Assembly: GCA_020086605.1 (NCBI GenBank)
Contig: JACBWW010000016.1
Coordinates: 9,884,180-9,948,179 of the forward strand
Direction of reading: 5' to 3'
Length of the DNA stretch: 64,000 nt
DNA from: Lanius collurio
Taxonomy: Eukaryota > Chordata > Aves > Passeriformes > Laniidae
In this document: in pieces, positions 28,485-55,494 of the stretch
How positions within the stretch are numbered: position 1 is the stretch's first letter
How the letters are laid out: each line of letters begins with the position of its first letter
The notes under the pieces: generated by a model
Told to the model about the DNA's origin: nothing
What the model saw: the letters and a program-made list of their open reading frames with translations, nothing else
The model's database searches: none
Position numbers and translations under genes: made by a program

Positions 28485-29607
28485 TTTATTGTGTTTCAGT
28501 CTCCAGAATTATGAAGGATTTTAGAGAAACTTCTCTTGAACATGATATAGCTTACTTTGCACACTGATGGTATGGGATTTTCCTCCTTAGGACCAGACAA
28601 TAGCCAGCGAACTCCGTGATAACACTTCCTTGATAATTAAGATACTCCACTATAACAGTCATACACACTAGAGCTATCTGAAAAGTCTCTTCTACCACTG
28701 AGGAATTCATGCAGGAAACCAATGTGCAAGATCTTCCCTGAACAGAAACATCCTGAAGGAAAACCTTACCTGACTAGCTTTTATAGAAGCATCTCTAGAC
28801 AAACATCTGAAGTTATAAAACCAAATAATTTATTGAACAGGTATTTTTTAAGAAATCAATTTCTATAACAGAAATCAAACTTATGCCTGGCACCTGAGAT
28901 ATTCTGAAAGCAGCCGCTGGGGAATATTGACAGTTACCCATGGCACTGAGGAAACATTTACTATGCAAAATGAGTAACTGCATTTATTACTATTGTTAAG
29001 TAGGAAAGGCCAGACAGGAACAAAAATACACTTTTAAAAGTTATGCTTTTCTTTTGATGATATAATCTCCAGCACCTGGCCTTTTCTCTAGCAACCCTCC
29101 CAAATTAATAGTGTTCTCTGAAAAAGGTCTGAACAAAATGAATATGCTTTTTTCCATTTTCAGTCCCCCGTATACCAAACAGGAACAAAGAGATATGAAG
29201 TAAGAAAAAAGTCTCTCAAACACTTTCTTATTTCAGTCTTACCTTAAGGCAAACTTGTAAATTTTAAGGGAGTATCTCGAGAATTAAGCATAGAGCTTAT
29301 GAAGCTCTTTTTACTTTGTTGTTTTTGATCAAAGTTAACTTTCTTAGAGAACAGGTATGCACAGCAATAACCTCTCAGAAGTGTCTTAGGATAAGACCAT
29401 GTTAGTGATGTTTATGTAACTTTGCATCTGCAAGTATTTCTTAAACTGACATTTGCAATCTAACTGTACAAGACAAAATTTCAGTAGTTCAGAGCACAGT
29501 GTGATGTTACTTCAGTGAGCGTAAATGTTGAGGGCAACAAGATAAAACTACCTCAGTATTTCATTTCCACACAAAACAGATGAAAGGAATAACAGTAAGT
29601 TATCTTC
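28485..29607 (-). other. CDC7: Probable CDC7 3' UTR and polyadenylation signals
   Basis: Downstream of the CDC7 stop the minus strand is AT-rich with no conserved reading frame. Minus-strand AATAAA hexamers lie at 28983-28988, 28829-28834 and 28485-28490. The last is followed by a G/T-rich run (GTGTTTTTCC), so it is the most convincing terminal poly(A) signal, giving a UTR of about 1.1 kb. The actual end is inferred. Confidence 0.4.
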
Positions 29608-43833
<14,226 letters not shown>

Positions 43834-43937
43834 CACAAAATGAGTCTCAAGTAAAAAAAATCCAAGCCTTCGAGGGGCACTTCTGGACACCTGGGGAAGC
43901 AAGCATATCTGGTAAGACACTTCCTAGCCCTGCAGTC

Positions 43938-44337
43938 NNNNNNNNNNNNNNNNNNNNNNNNNNNNNNNNNNNNNNNNNNNNNNNNNNNNNNNNNNNNNNN
44001 NNNNNNNNNNNNNNNNNNNNNNNNNNNNNNNNNNNNNNNNNNNNNNNNNNNNNNNNNNNNNNNNNNNNNNNNNNNNNNNNNNNNNNNNNNNNNNNNNNNN
44101 NNNNNNNNNNNNNNNNNNNNNNNNNNNNNNNNNNNNNNNNNNNNNNNNNNNNNNNNNNNNNNNNNNNNNNNNNNNNNNNNNNNNNNNNNNNNNNNNNNNN
44201 NNNNNNNNNNNNNNNNNNNNNNNNNNNNNNNNNNNNNNNNNNNNNNNNNNNNNNNNNNNNNNNNNNNNNNNNNNNNNNNNNNNNNNNNNNNNNNNNNNNN
44301 NNNNNNNNNNNNNNNNNNNNNNNNNNNNNNNNNNNNN
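43938..44337. other. Assembly gap of 400 N
   Basis: An unbroken run of N lies between the CDC7 start exon and a CpG-rich flank. The round length suggests a size estimate rather than a measured distance. The missing bases are probably the GC-rich core of the CpG island with the transcription start and non-coding first exon of CDC7. Confidence 0.98.
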
Positions 44338-44465
44338 CGCGGCCCCGGCCAATGGCGGCGCCGGGCGGCGGAGGGCGCGCTGCCATTGGCCGGCCGGAGG
44401 GGCGGGGCCCGGGGGCGCGGCCTGTGCTGCCTCCGTGCCGGGGCCGGCCGCAGCTGCCCTCGGAG
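44338..44465. promoter_or_regulatory. CpG-rich promoter flank with inverted CCAAT pair (probable CDC7 promoter)
   Basis: The sequence immediately right of the gap is extremely GC- and CpG-rich in an otherwise AT-rich window. CCAAT is at 44349-44353 and its complement ATTGG at 44385-44389. They sit in a 10-bp inverted repeat, GGCCAATGGC (44347-44356) and GCCATTGGCC (44382-44391). The first arm runs into GGCGGC, resembling a YY1 site. Such paired CCAAT (NF-Y) sites are frequent in CpG-island and bidirectional promoters. Assignment to CDC7 follows from position, 0.5 kb upstream of its first coding exon. Confidence 0.75.
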
Positions 44466-44865
44466 TTCAAGGCCCCGAGAACAGTGTTTGGCCCTTAGAG
44501 TGTCTTTTGTACGTGTGGTTGTTGCGAAATGATCCGGTCCCCGATCCCCATAAGATCTTCGCTCGAAATTCAGTCCAACAGCCCAGAGGCCAAGGAATGG
44601 CTCCACCTACACCATTATAACGGGGGAACAGCTTGGCTTGCAGCTCTGCCTTATTGCCTGATTACACAACAAAAGGATCGCACAGAATACAAAACTAAAT
44701 TTGTGTTTTCTTCTGGGCTGTAACTGCTGACCAGCAATGAGTAGGACTAGGAAATTTAGTAGAACTATTGGAACTATTTAATATTTTGCTGATGTTTGAA
44801 GTAGTTGGATTTTATTGAAACCAATGCAGCTGTATGATTGTAAATAAAACAATTTAGCACTTCTT
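44460..44865 (+). ncRNA. Possible short divergent transcript beside the CDC7 promoter
   Basis: Rightward from the CpG island, GC content falls over 400 bp to an AATAAA at 44843-44848, followed by T-rich sequence (tcttgttttttacttatttg). A 64-codon frame starts with ATG at 44529 and ends at 44721-44723; its product resembles nothing I know. The arrangement would suit a promoter-divergent RNA or a single-exon transcript. No splice or expression evidence is visible, so this remains a hypothesis. Confidence 0.25.
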
Positions 44866-45436
44866 GTTTTTTACTTATTTGTGGTCAATATTTCTTCTTT
44901 TTTTTTAAGATAAAAGAATATTACTCTTGTTAAAGAGCAGCTCCCCTGCACTTGATAATGCATAGATACCTTGTTCACTAGAATACGGACTGAAATACTC
45001 TTGTTTATTGCATAGTTCAGGTAACTGTAACCACAACCCTTGGTAAATAACAACCATGCGTGGGGTTGCCAAAGTTTCCAAAGTGATGTTCTAGGTTGGC
45101 TTTACCTTATAACAAGCTCTGCTTAGGTTAAGCAATTGTTAAAAGCAGAAGCAGGTTCCATCATTTTTGTCAAGTTGTGCTTCCTATTACACATTTTATG
45201 AGGAGGGTGCAGAAATGAGTTGCTGAGCTGCTTTGGTGGTTTTGCCAGGTTTGGTTTGATGTGTGGGTTTCTCTTTCCCAACAGTTGTTCTAATTTGCAC
45301 TTTCTGTTTAGGGCTCTAATAAGTCAGTGCGGCAGCTTGAGTTTTAGTGAAGTTAAGTATGTTAGCTCAGTAATTTTAGTTAAAAGCAGATTATACCAAA
45401 CATTAATTAAATGAGGTGTAATGACAAAATACTGTA

Positions 45437-45522
45437 GGCCAAATTCTGTTCCTTCTTTTATCCGTGTAATTTTACAGAAATTCAAAGGGCACCAGAAGCA
45501 TTCATGAGTGCAGGTTTGTCCT
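45437..45522. repeat. Old amniote interspersed repeat fragment
   Basis: 'ggccaaattctgttccttct' followed by 'gtgtaattttacagaaattc' and 'attcatgagtgcaggttt' matches the general pattern 'ggccaaattctgcccc...gtgtaa...aaagg...catgagtgcaggat' of an ancient repeat common in birds and turtles. I do not know its family name with certainty. Confidence 0.5.
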
Positions 45523-48500
45523 AGTGCTAATGACAAGCAACATCATTCTAAATTAACCTCTTGGGACAATCTTGCCTACAGCCATTTCTGAATGCTGTTG
45601 AACCAGGAATTACATTTTCCAGTTAATACTTGCAAAATAGCTGTTGATTATTTACAGATTGCATATTTAGCTCTGCTGCCTCCTGGCCAGGTCAAGGTTT
45701 CAGCCAACTTCCTTGGCCTCCCTGCCTTGGAATTGCCCTTATGTGGAATACCAAATCACCACCATTTCTATGCAGCTCCCATTATTGGCACTTCTCTGTC
45801 AGCCATAACCACACTAACTTCCTTCTCATCACTTGAGTTACATTTTTACACAGCAAGAAATCTGCTTTCATTATGCCTTCTTATCAAAACCCTGTCTAGC
45901 TGTTGTTTCCTTTCCTGCAATGTCTGAATTTATCTTGGTTCCAACTTCTAACTTTTTTTTCATTTAGACCCAGGTAATTTATCTAGCTTGATCACTAGCT
46001 CCTCTCCATTTCCTTCTTTCTTATTGATCCAAATATATTGTGGTCTCTCATGCCATCCTCCAGTGATTCTGGCTCTTCATCACGTCAAATTTACTTTTTT
46101 TTTTTTTGTTCTCACAAGCATAACTGGCTTTGTAGTATAATCTAATGTTGCCTCTTAATTTATTGCCCTACTTTTTTTAGCCTGCCAGAAATGCCAGCTT
46201 GATGCTTGCCTTCATTTATGTATTATGAAAGAATTTTTACCTTCTTGTTTCTCCTCTGTTTAAGGAGGAAGTTAAGTCAAATTGGATATGATTCTTCTCA
46301 TAGGAATATCTTCTCAAAAGTCACCTCTTCATCAATGTTTTTCTCCATGTACATTTTCACAGGAGAGAGATTATATGATTCATTTCCACTGTATTTCCTC
46401 AGTACTTGCTTAAGTACCTTTTGCTTATTTTTGCTCTGTTTTGAATGAATGTAGAAGAGGTAAAGGTACAGCTTCTGCTTTGCATCTGCACAGCTTCTGT
46501 GCCTTTGCTATAGCAGGAGACACTCCTTTGCTGTTGGATTGGATAAGCAGAGGTAGAGAAGCCTCCACCTTCTCATTCAACACTGAGCTTCTAGTTTCAG
46601 CCATGAACCATGGCAGGAACTTCTCAGAAGAAAAAGAAGAAATTGCATAAACTAAATATTACAAAAATGCAGCACATCTAATGCTCTGTGAGCTAAACCT
46701 GCTGCACTGTCTTCTCTTGTGGTTTTATCTCTAGGTTGGATACAGAGGATGAGAAGCCAAATGACAAGCCAGGCCCATGCAGAATGTTCCCTACGGCTGA
46801 CAAGCAATCGCCCAAGTCCACATCTGGGAGCTTGCCAAGAAAGGATCCAAACACTGCTGTGTGATTGCATCCACTGCTGCCAGAATCTGCAGCTGAATCA
46901 AACTTTTTGTATCTGCTGACAGGCCTAAAAGAATCTGTGCTGACACTAGAGCACATCTATTAACCTCTTCCTAGGTCAATTAAACTAGAAATCTCCCTCT
47001 TTTGTACTGTCCTCCAGCCTTAGAAAAACAATAAGCAAGATCCAGGATGGTAATTGATTGTATCCAGCACAAACAGAGGCAGGAGATCCTGAACATCCTC
47101 TTGCTGCCGAGAACATCTGTTCATAAATTAGAAACTTAGAAGTCAGAAACTACTTAGAAATGAGCAAATAAAAGCAGTTGTTGCCCTGTCAGTATTAGAA
47201 ACATACATATACACACATAGACAAGATTCAATGTTAATGACTGTTAAATGTACTATTCAGTTTTCGTTAGCCTAAATGACACATGCTTTCCCACTTCTAA
47301 TTACTCTTTTTGTTAGTAATATGATTCTATGGCAAAAGTTTGCTAGCTTTGGCATCAGGTTAAGACAAATCTCTTCATGCTGTTGTGCCCTTTAGGAGTG
47401 CTGTCAAATTCAATCATTCAGGACTCATGAGTCTTGGACTAACATGAAGAGATTGATTTGAAAACCATGGGACTAAAGTCCTTTTTTCTGTTTTTCATTT
47501 TCCATTTCCATTTTTTAACCAGGAAAACTGAGAATGCCAGGTTTGCTCTTGCATGCAAATGATGCAGCCCTAGAATAATGTACTCAAATGTGGCAGTGAC
47601 TGACTCTGCCAGCATTTTCTGATCAGTTATATTTGAAATATCAAGAATTATTGTAGTGTCAGAAAACATACCACAATAGCAGTCTCTGCAGCCTATTTAA
47701 AGGCAGTTAAAAATAGATATAAAAATTACTTCAGGCAAAGATACAGAGGAGTTTGCAACCTTTTTATAAACTGGGTCTCATTCAAACAAAGTATATTTTA
47801 ATGAAATCTATTGATATATACCTAATAAGGAATGTAGGCTCTCCTACACAATGGAAAAGTTTAAAAAAGCCAAGGCAAGTAAGCTGATGAATTTGCTGTA
47901 ACAGAAAGGATTTGTGCAAACCTTGAGTTACAGACAGAGCACAGCTGTTAAGGGTAACAGTTTTTACTTGTATGTGCAAAGTGCTGAGGGTTGAGCCATG
48001 GTGTGCACGGTTCTGATGCTCACATGGCAAGATGAATACTGGAAAAATGAAGTGAGCATAGAGAAAAGCTATAGAATGGTCAGAGTCAGAGAAAATGCTT
48101 TGAGAAATGAATTGAAGAACTAAAAACCTTAACTTACCCTCTGGATAAAATGATTAAAAGGTGAGTTGCTAACGATATACATATATGCACAGAAAAAAAT
48201 ATTGAATATAAGGGCCACTTGAACCTACCAGAGTGAAATAAGAAGGGAAAATGTCTGGTAGCTGGAATCAAGCAGGATGAAGTAGTTTTCAGTTCCCAGT
48301 TCAGTACTCACAATATGTATTCCTTGGAATAGTTAAGGGCTGTCATTGATTACTTGGCTTTGGATGTCTTCACTGAGGCCCAATGCCTCCCTGGAAAACA
48401 CAGGCTAGCCAAACAGTACAGCAGGCTTAGTTCAGGTTTAAGTACACTTGCCAGTAATTTATAGGTGATCAGACTTCATACTCCCATAGTCTCCTTTAGA

Positions 48501-49209
48501 CTTTATAAATAAATTTCTATACTTTTTAAACTCTCCAAAACATCTATAAATAATTATTTTCCTCCTACCACCCCAAGTTTAGCTTTCCTTTCCATGTATG
48601 CCTCATCTGTATTTGACTTTTCTGTCCCACTTGCACAGCACTGTGGCTGGAAGAATATCACTGATAGGCCATGGAGGCATCCACTTCTTGTCTCAGATGC
48701 TGAGACTGCACAACATTTCTCAGAGAAGTTTTTAAGTAGTGTCATGGCACTCGCTTTTATTTGACTTCTAGGAGAATGTGCTTCATCCAGTTCAGCTCTC
48801 TCTATAGCTGGTCTGGGGTTGTGCTTCAGAGACTTTTTCAATCTTTCAAGAAAAAATAGATAAAACCAAAGCTTTTATCATCAGCAGCAGTCCATTTGAA
48901 GTCACTTAAATGTTCTTATAATTGCAGCAGCTTTTGTGATTGCTTACACCTAACAGGAATATTTGGTTTGGCCAAACTGGTACCTGTGTAACTAAGGGCA
49001 AAGCTGGCATCTTACGTGTATTAGCTGTGTGCTTTTCCTTTCCTCATGTTGTATATTGTCTCTTTGAATGTAGAGCTACACTTTTCTTTGTTGTTCTGTA
49101 TATTTTGCCAACACAAAAGATTTACCTCATGGTTAAATTAAATAAGAGATTCTAGTCTCCTAATAGATATGTAGATAACACTGTGGTTTTGCTCCAGTAG
49201 CTGACATAA

Positions 49210-49293
49210 GGCTGAATCTGGTAACCTCACTTACTGAATAATTGTGTTGTCATTGGGAATACTCACATATGTAAAATGAGTAGGACTTGGCCC
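49210..49293. repeat. Old amniote interspersed repeat fragment
   Basis: 'aggctgaatctggtaacctc', 'ttgtcattgggaatactcac' and 'atgagtaggacttggccc' match the pattern 'attgggactactcacatgagtaaggattggccc' of the same ancient repeat group. Confidence 0.55.
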
Positions 49294-52200
49294 TTTGGTC
49301 ATATTTTTGTAATAAAAGATAAAATGAGATTTTTAGGAAACTGCAACTTATGGCCATAATATTTATGAGGCTGTCAGGACTGCACTGTAAAAATTCATAT
49401 TATTTAATTCTTCACTCTGACACTAAAGCATCATTTCATTTATATGCAAATAGGAATATGCTGTTTCTTCACTGAAGAAGCTGTTTGAATTATTCAGATT
49501 TTATTAATAAAGCTTCATAAATAAGTATTTTTTCTACTCAATTGGTAGTGGCCAGGGGAGAGAATCTATTTATCAGACTTTGTTATTATGAGCTTCATAA
49601 CAAAATATGAAGATTTATGGAGTACATAATTAGACTTTATGTGGTTGTAATGGAAACATTGAGTTATCCGGATGAAATACTCTTTTCTTTATGCATTTCT
49701 CCTTGGCAGAGGCACTTTCTGGAAAATGGACAAACCTATCCCCGTCGCAAGTTCCAAGAAATGCCTATGAAAGGCAGAGAAATTTAATACCTTTTTTAAT
49801 CATACACACTGAAATAATTTTGAATGAAAGAAGATGCCTGAGGAAGACTATGAGGAATGCTAGGGAGAAGCAAGTAGGGAAAATGCCTCCTCTGTGCAGA
49901 GGTGCTGGTCTGCAGACCGATGGTTAACTCTCTGGCAGCACAATCCAGCCTGAAACCACCTGGCCTGTAAACCACCATTTAGGTAACCAGCAATTAATGT
50001 TCCCTTCAGGTAATAATCCTCCTGAGAGTCCAGATGTGAAATACCTGCTGAACATTAAAGAGCAGCCCACAGGGATTTATTACTGTGTGCTGTAACCCAA
50101 GCAGAGTTTTAATCTCACCCACAGAGCCTCTGAAATCCACCACAGCAAAACTGCCATAAGTGAAGAGCAGAGGAGAATATCCAGGCTGCTGGGCTGGTGC
50201 AGAGACCTGAAAATGCTTTGCAGGAAAAGTTGCTCGCTTGAATTTTGACATTGCTGACTGGGTATGGACTGAATTTACCAAATTTAGTGCTTCTCTGGAA
50301 GCAAGAGCATGGAGCACATCTTCTGGAAATCTCTCAACATCTCAAACTTATCAAGACTAAGAAATGAGCCTGTAACTGTATACATGGCTATTTGTGAGCC
50401 ATTTTTTTGCATGTGAAATATAATTTAAACACATGTGTAACCTTGAAGGCACTGAACTGGGTTGTGTGCTGCTGTTAGCAGTATGTGCCAGGTAGATAAG
50501 CATGTTTGTGTGTGTAAATGGGCAGGTAGCTACCTGGAGGAGCCTGGTTTGGATAGCACAGGAAGGCAAAGGATGTTGTGAAAATTTTAAACTCTGCATA
50601 GTCATTGTGGTCCTAATTGTGGTCAGAGCAAAATTTAGTAATGTACATTAATTCCTGCCATTTAACACATGACCAGGTGTTTTGAATGAGAAAATTCCTA
50701 AAAAACCCACCCACTTTTCATGCTAGCTTGTCTAGCCATGTTTTATTTTTATAATATTGACTACGACCTGAAAACACTACACCTAAAGTATCTATTGCAG
50801 TAATTTTTGAAGATGAATGAATACTGTAACACTGCATTTTTAATTTCTGGAGTTTAATTTTTTAAAAGTCAATACAGTAATGATGGCCCTGGTCATCCCC
50901 ACCTGGAGCCTCTCCACACCTTGCCCACCTCTCTATTTCAGCCCAGCCTGGGGGTACTGACTTGGGTTTTGGTGGTGTTGTAACAGTGCTGGTCTCCTGC
51001 TCCCTCCAGCCCTGCCTGGTTGTGGGCTGATGTCCTGGGCTGTCTCTGTGCCCAGGGGGGTGACAGAGGGGTGCAGGGGCTATCTCCACCCTGCCCTGCT
51101 CAGGTCCTGGCTGGCAAGGTCCTGCCCACACTGGAGGTCCTCCCCAGCACTCCAAGATTATATTATGCCTAGATTGTTATATGTAGATTTTACTGAGGAA
51201 GTAATGCCACACTCATCTTGGTTCTCCTTTACTTCTCTCCTCCACTGCAAAAATGTACAGCAGAGGCTCTCCACAGAAGCCTTCCAGACCAGGTAAGCTC
51301 TGACCCCTGTGTTTCCAGCCTGGCAGCTCTCTTTGCACATAACTGTATGTGCTCCTGGTTCAGGTTCTTTGGCCAAAGGAAGCAAATATAGAAATTTAAA
51401 TTGGGCACCATATATTGTAGTCTGGGCAACTAAGCAACCTAATTTTTAGGCTGTCCTAGCCCAACAGTACATCAGAAGAATTCCTTGCTCTGGGCTGTGA
51501 TGTTTTTGTAACTTTCTCCTGTGGCCACTTCAATTTTTCCGTGGGGCAACAACAGTAAAATCTGATAAAAGCAATTAATTTCTTGCAATCTCTCATACTG
51601 AACATAGTCATACCTCCAAGTCAGCTGCCTTCGATGCTACTGCAGTGCTTACTTACCAGCTACTGTAGGAATAACAGTACTGAAAATGAATATAGAACCT
51701 TTTTTTGGTTTTTTGCTTTGGATCTTTTTTCCTTTCACTGAGAGGATAACATGCCTTGGAAAGGCTTTATTTAAGTGTGTACTGGTGCACTGCAGAGCTT
51801 GTTCTGCAAGCTCTGTATTAAATTCCAAGGATGAATTCTCTTGTGAGTAGTTTGCTGCGACTTGACTGATTGATTTATTTTTAAAGACAATTGTCTAGGG
51901 TTTTTTGTTTTTCATTTTTTTTGTTACTCCTAGCTACAGGTGATGAAATGAAAACTCACTTCCTTGTTATTGTATGAAAAACTACAGTGAGGTGACATTT
52001 TTAATGACAGAAGAAGGTGGTAACTTCTGTGAGCTGGCAGAGGAACATCCTGAAGTTTACTGTGGCTTCAGCTCCATGTGACAGGCACAGCTCTGTGTCA
52101 GGATACAGCAGAAGGCTTTTCCCAGGCTCTGGCACAGGTAGGGCAGGGATGTGATGATGTGGAAGGGCAGTTCTTCTCCTTCTGGCATGGAAAAAAGCAT

Positions 52201-54218
52201 GCCATGTTTCTAGTCTACTGTGATCTCTGGCAAATAAGTGGGAGCCACACTCTCCTTGTTATCAAGTTACATGTTCAGGTATCTCAGACAAGCCCTCTCC
52301 AGACAGAGGAGGAAATAGACCAAATAGCACATATGGCTGCATTTGGAATAGACAGGACACTCACATAAAAATTAACATTTTTGAGCCCTCAAGTGCCATA
52401 ATCTTTGAATGTTCCTTTAAGCATAGAAACTCACCTAGAAAATTTTATTACGTGACCCTGCCTTGCCTATATCTGGTTGCCTGTTTTTTGCTGTAGAATG
52501 TTTTTGTGGGGAGGCATCTAGGACATTAGTTGTTCCAAAATTCCTCCTACATAACACCATTTCTCAAGTTTGTGGATCCCTTTCATATCCTCAGTGAGGA
52601 AATATTTTAGTGCTGTAATTTGGTGTGAGCATGCTCCAAGTAGTGGGTTTTGCTGCACATGAGCTTTCCAGGGAGAGTTTTGGTGCCTACATTCTGATTT
52701 TAGTTCTATTTTTCACTCTGTGGTATGCAAGCCACAGAAATATGCGTGCTCATTATGAAAGTGCTTCCTATTACAGCTACAAAATATGGAAGCCATGAGT
52801 TAAATTGATCAAAAGTTATGTCACTATTCAAGAAAGCAGCAAGCCCAAAACACCTGTGAAGGAAATATTGTTGTCCAATAGGCATTTCTAAAATATCTAA
52901 TGTTAAGAAGAAAAAGAAAAATTAATTTAATAGACAAGTAACACAGGGAGTACTCCAGATATTTTGCCTAACTAAAACAAGATTTTTCTACAAGCATTCC
53001 CTGAAAGGGGCATGAGGGATGCAACAGTTGCTGTTCATACTTTGTCCATAGGAGTTGTCAACTGCTTCGTGTCTAGTGCCTGTATTCAACAAACATGGCT
53101 TTGGTACAAATGTGGTAGCAAACTGATCTTTATGCAAGTCCATGGCATTCTCAGATATTACTCTGTCACAGAAATCTCTCATATTCTCTCTTTTGACCCT
53201 CTGTTAACTGAAATTTGTATCAAAGTAAAAAGAGTTACTCAGAAACAGGTATTATCCTATGAATTTGGAAAATAAATGGGAAAACAATAGGATTGGATGG
53301 AAGGATTGAGAAGAGGATTTCTTACAGATAGCAGAAGCAGTTTTGTAAACAATGCTGGTAAGACTCTAACAAAAGACAGAACAGAATGGAGACAGTGGTA
53401 TTAAATGGTGGGGGTTGGTGGGTGGGAACTCACAGGAACACTGCAGTGCTCAGAGCGGCAGGGGAAAGCTGAAGTCTTCATGTTTGTTCTGGTTGCAAGG
53501 ACTGTGAAGCTGTTGTGAAAACATAGCACTTAGCAGGGTGTCTTCCTTCAGAGATTTGAGTAAGGGAAAGGAAATAAGGCAACCATAATGCCTCCCTCCA
53601 CTATGAACACTGCCTTTCATGCCAGAAAAAAGGCATAGCCTCTCAGCCTTTCTGATCCCTATTATATTCAGTATTCTTATAGCCACAGGCTTTGTGTCCT
53701 AACCATTTCCTCTCAACTTGCAAAACTCAATTTCCTCATGTTTTTTATCCAAAATACACCTTTTGGACACAGTTAGGGGTATTCTGTGTTGTGGATGGTC
53801 TGTTTATCCCAGTGCACTCCTGCCCAGCACTGACCAATGGGACGTTATTCTCTGCTGACTCTATCTGTATTTGCATATATACAATGTGAACAAAGCTGTG
53901 TGTAACAGTTTTACTTGATAGCATTTGGTATCCTCACAGCTCTGATGAAAGTTACTTCCTAAGGAGAGGTGTAATGAAAAGTCCAGCCCTTAGATGAAAA
54001 GGTAGTCTGGAGAAAATCCATGGAGGAAAACAAGGAGAGACATTTTTTAGCAGGTCCTGCAATCAATGAAGAGCTGGTATGGATAACTAAAAATGAAAAC
54101 TGTTATAATTTTACATTAAAACTTTAGAGGATTAATTTTAATGTTTCTGCACGGTACTTATACTGAGAAGCATTAAGGTCAAAATACAAGTATTTCAATT
54201 TCAAATATTTCAAGTATT

Positions 54219-54491
54219 TCAAATTAGGAAAGCAAACAGCTTCAATGATAGCTTGAAATGATCAGATTTCTTACTGGGAGACTTCAGTGAGGATGAAATT
54301 ATGGTTAAAAACCAGATTGCTAGAGCAATGAGAGCAGTAATATGCAGCCCCAGGAGAATCAGGATGTGGAAGAAAGCCAGGGTCAAGGATGAAGTCAGCA
54401 TCCCAGCCAGCAGGGACAGCCAATAGGTCAGACAGGAGCAAAACAAGAGAGTGAGCAGCTCATGTATAATGAATGTGATAGGCAGGGCCAA
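54219..54491 (-). other. 90-codon hydrophobic open frame, doubtful gene
   Basis: The predicted product is strongly hydrophobic for about 70 residues (for example LAFFHILILLGLHITALIAL), enough for two or three membrane segments, then ends with a basic Ser/Lys-rich tail. It matches no family I know and has no visible promoter or splice context. The upstream edge abuts a piece of old interspersed repeat at 54.48 kb, so a repeat-derived chance frame is likely. Confidence 0.15.
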
Positions 54492-54540
54492 ATCCTGCCC
54501 GAGCTTACATCAGTGCAACTTCAATGGCTGAATCCTCTTA
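54481..54540. repeat. Old amniote interspersed repeat fragment
   Basis: 'gggccaaatcctgcccgagc' followed by 'ttacatcagtgcaacttcaa' corresponds to the 'gggccaaatcctgctctcagttacaccagtgtaa...ttcaatgg' core of an ancient repeat. Confidence 0.5.
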
Positions 54541-55450
54541 ACACAATGTCACTTCCAATATGATCTAACAACATACATGCAGGCTTTTATTTAAATCAGT
54601 GCACAAGGCTAGATTTCCCACTCTCCTGTGCTGTTTCTAGGCAATTGTAACTTCATTGTTCTACTGCTATGACTATTATGGTCTTAGATACTGCTGAATT
54701 TCTTCTCTTGTGTATCTTCTCTGAGTAAAAATTCACCTGTTTCTTATTTGCTTTCTGTTTTACCAGGACTAAATACTTCACGTTAAAAGATCATTTTAGG
54801 AAAGCATGATATTGTACACTCTTTCTTGAACAGTATACTATTTTATTCACATTTTAAAACTGGATTCTTTGTGCATTTTACCCACTGATCCTCATTTTAA
54901 GAAATTTAGGGGTTGTTTTTTCTTTTTTTTTTTTCTACACTGCTAGTATTCATGCTTTCCATATTTTGGCATCAGTGGTTTAAAAAAGAGTGATAGAGAA
55001 GAGAATCAGCTTCTAGAATTAATAAGCTGGAAAACAGACTTTGTTTGAAACACCTTTCTTGTCATATCTTTTATACTTGTGGCATTTATATTATTTTTGA
55101 AGCTGTCAGTGATGTGAGAACAGTTATTTTAATCTAACACTTAATCTTCCATACAAGTAAAACAGCACCCCACTTATCTGCAAATATGCATGCACACAAG
55201 GATTTACTGCTCTAAACCCCGAAGAAGCTACAGGCATTTATGTTTTTGAACTCTAGCTTTTTAAACTCTAGTTCTTTTATTCTTTTTGCTTGGCAAAAAA
55301 GGAAACAAACCCCTATGGGTGATTTTACAAATAAAAATCAAAAAATTGCAAATCTCTAAAAGCTGACACATCCCTGCCCCAAAACTCCAGGCTTTAGCTA
55401 CTCTTTTTTATGTATACTTTATCTTAGATTAGCATGATAGAGAAGACTGT

Positions 55451-55494
55451 ATTTACTCCTTGTTTACGTCAGTATAACAGAGGTAGAATCAACC
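55451..55494. repeat. Old amniote interspersed repeat fragment, short
   Basis: 'atttactccttgtttacgtc' then 'agtataacagaggtagaatc' resembles 'ttactccggatttacaccagtgtaactgagagcagaatctggccc'. The copy is short and degraded. Confidence 0.4.

Larger units (their letters stand above)
44866..54480. other. Intergenic, no supported gene
   Basis: AT-rich DNA right of the CDC7 promoter. Two fragments of an old interspersed repeat (45.44 and 49.21 kb) are listed separately. A GC-richer patch lies at about 50880-51155. Bases 49430-49680 are AT-rich but complex and could be conserved non-coding DNA, which sequence alone cannot show. No HFM1 exon was found, although HFM1 is the divergent neighbour in human. 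Confidence 0.6.
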
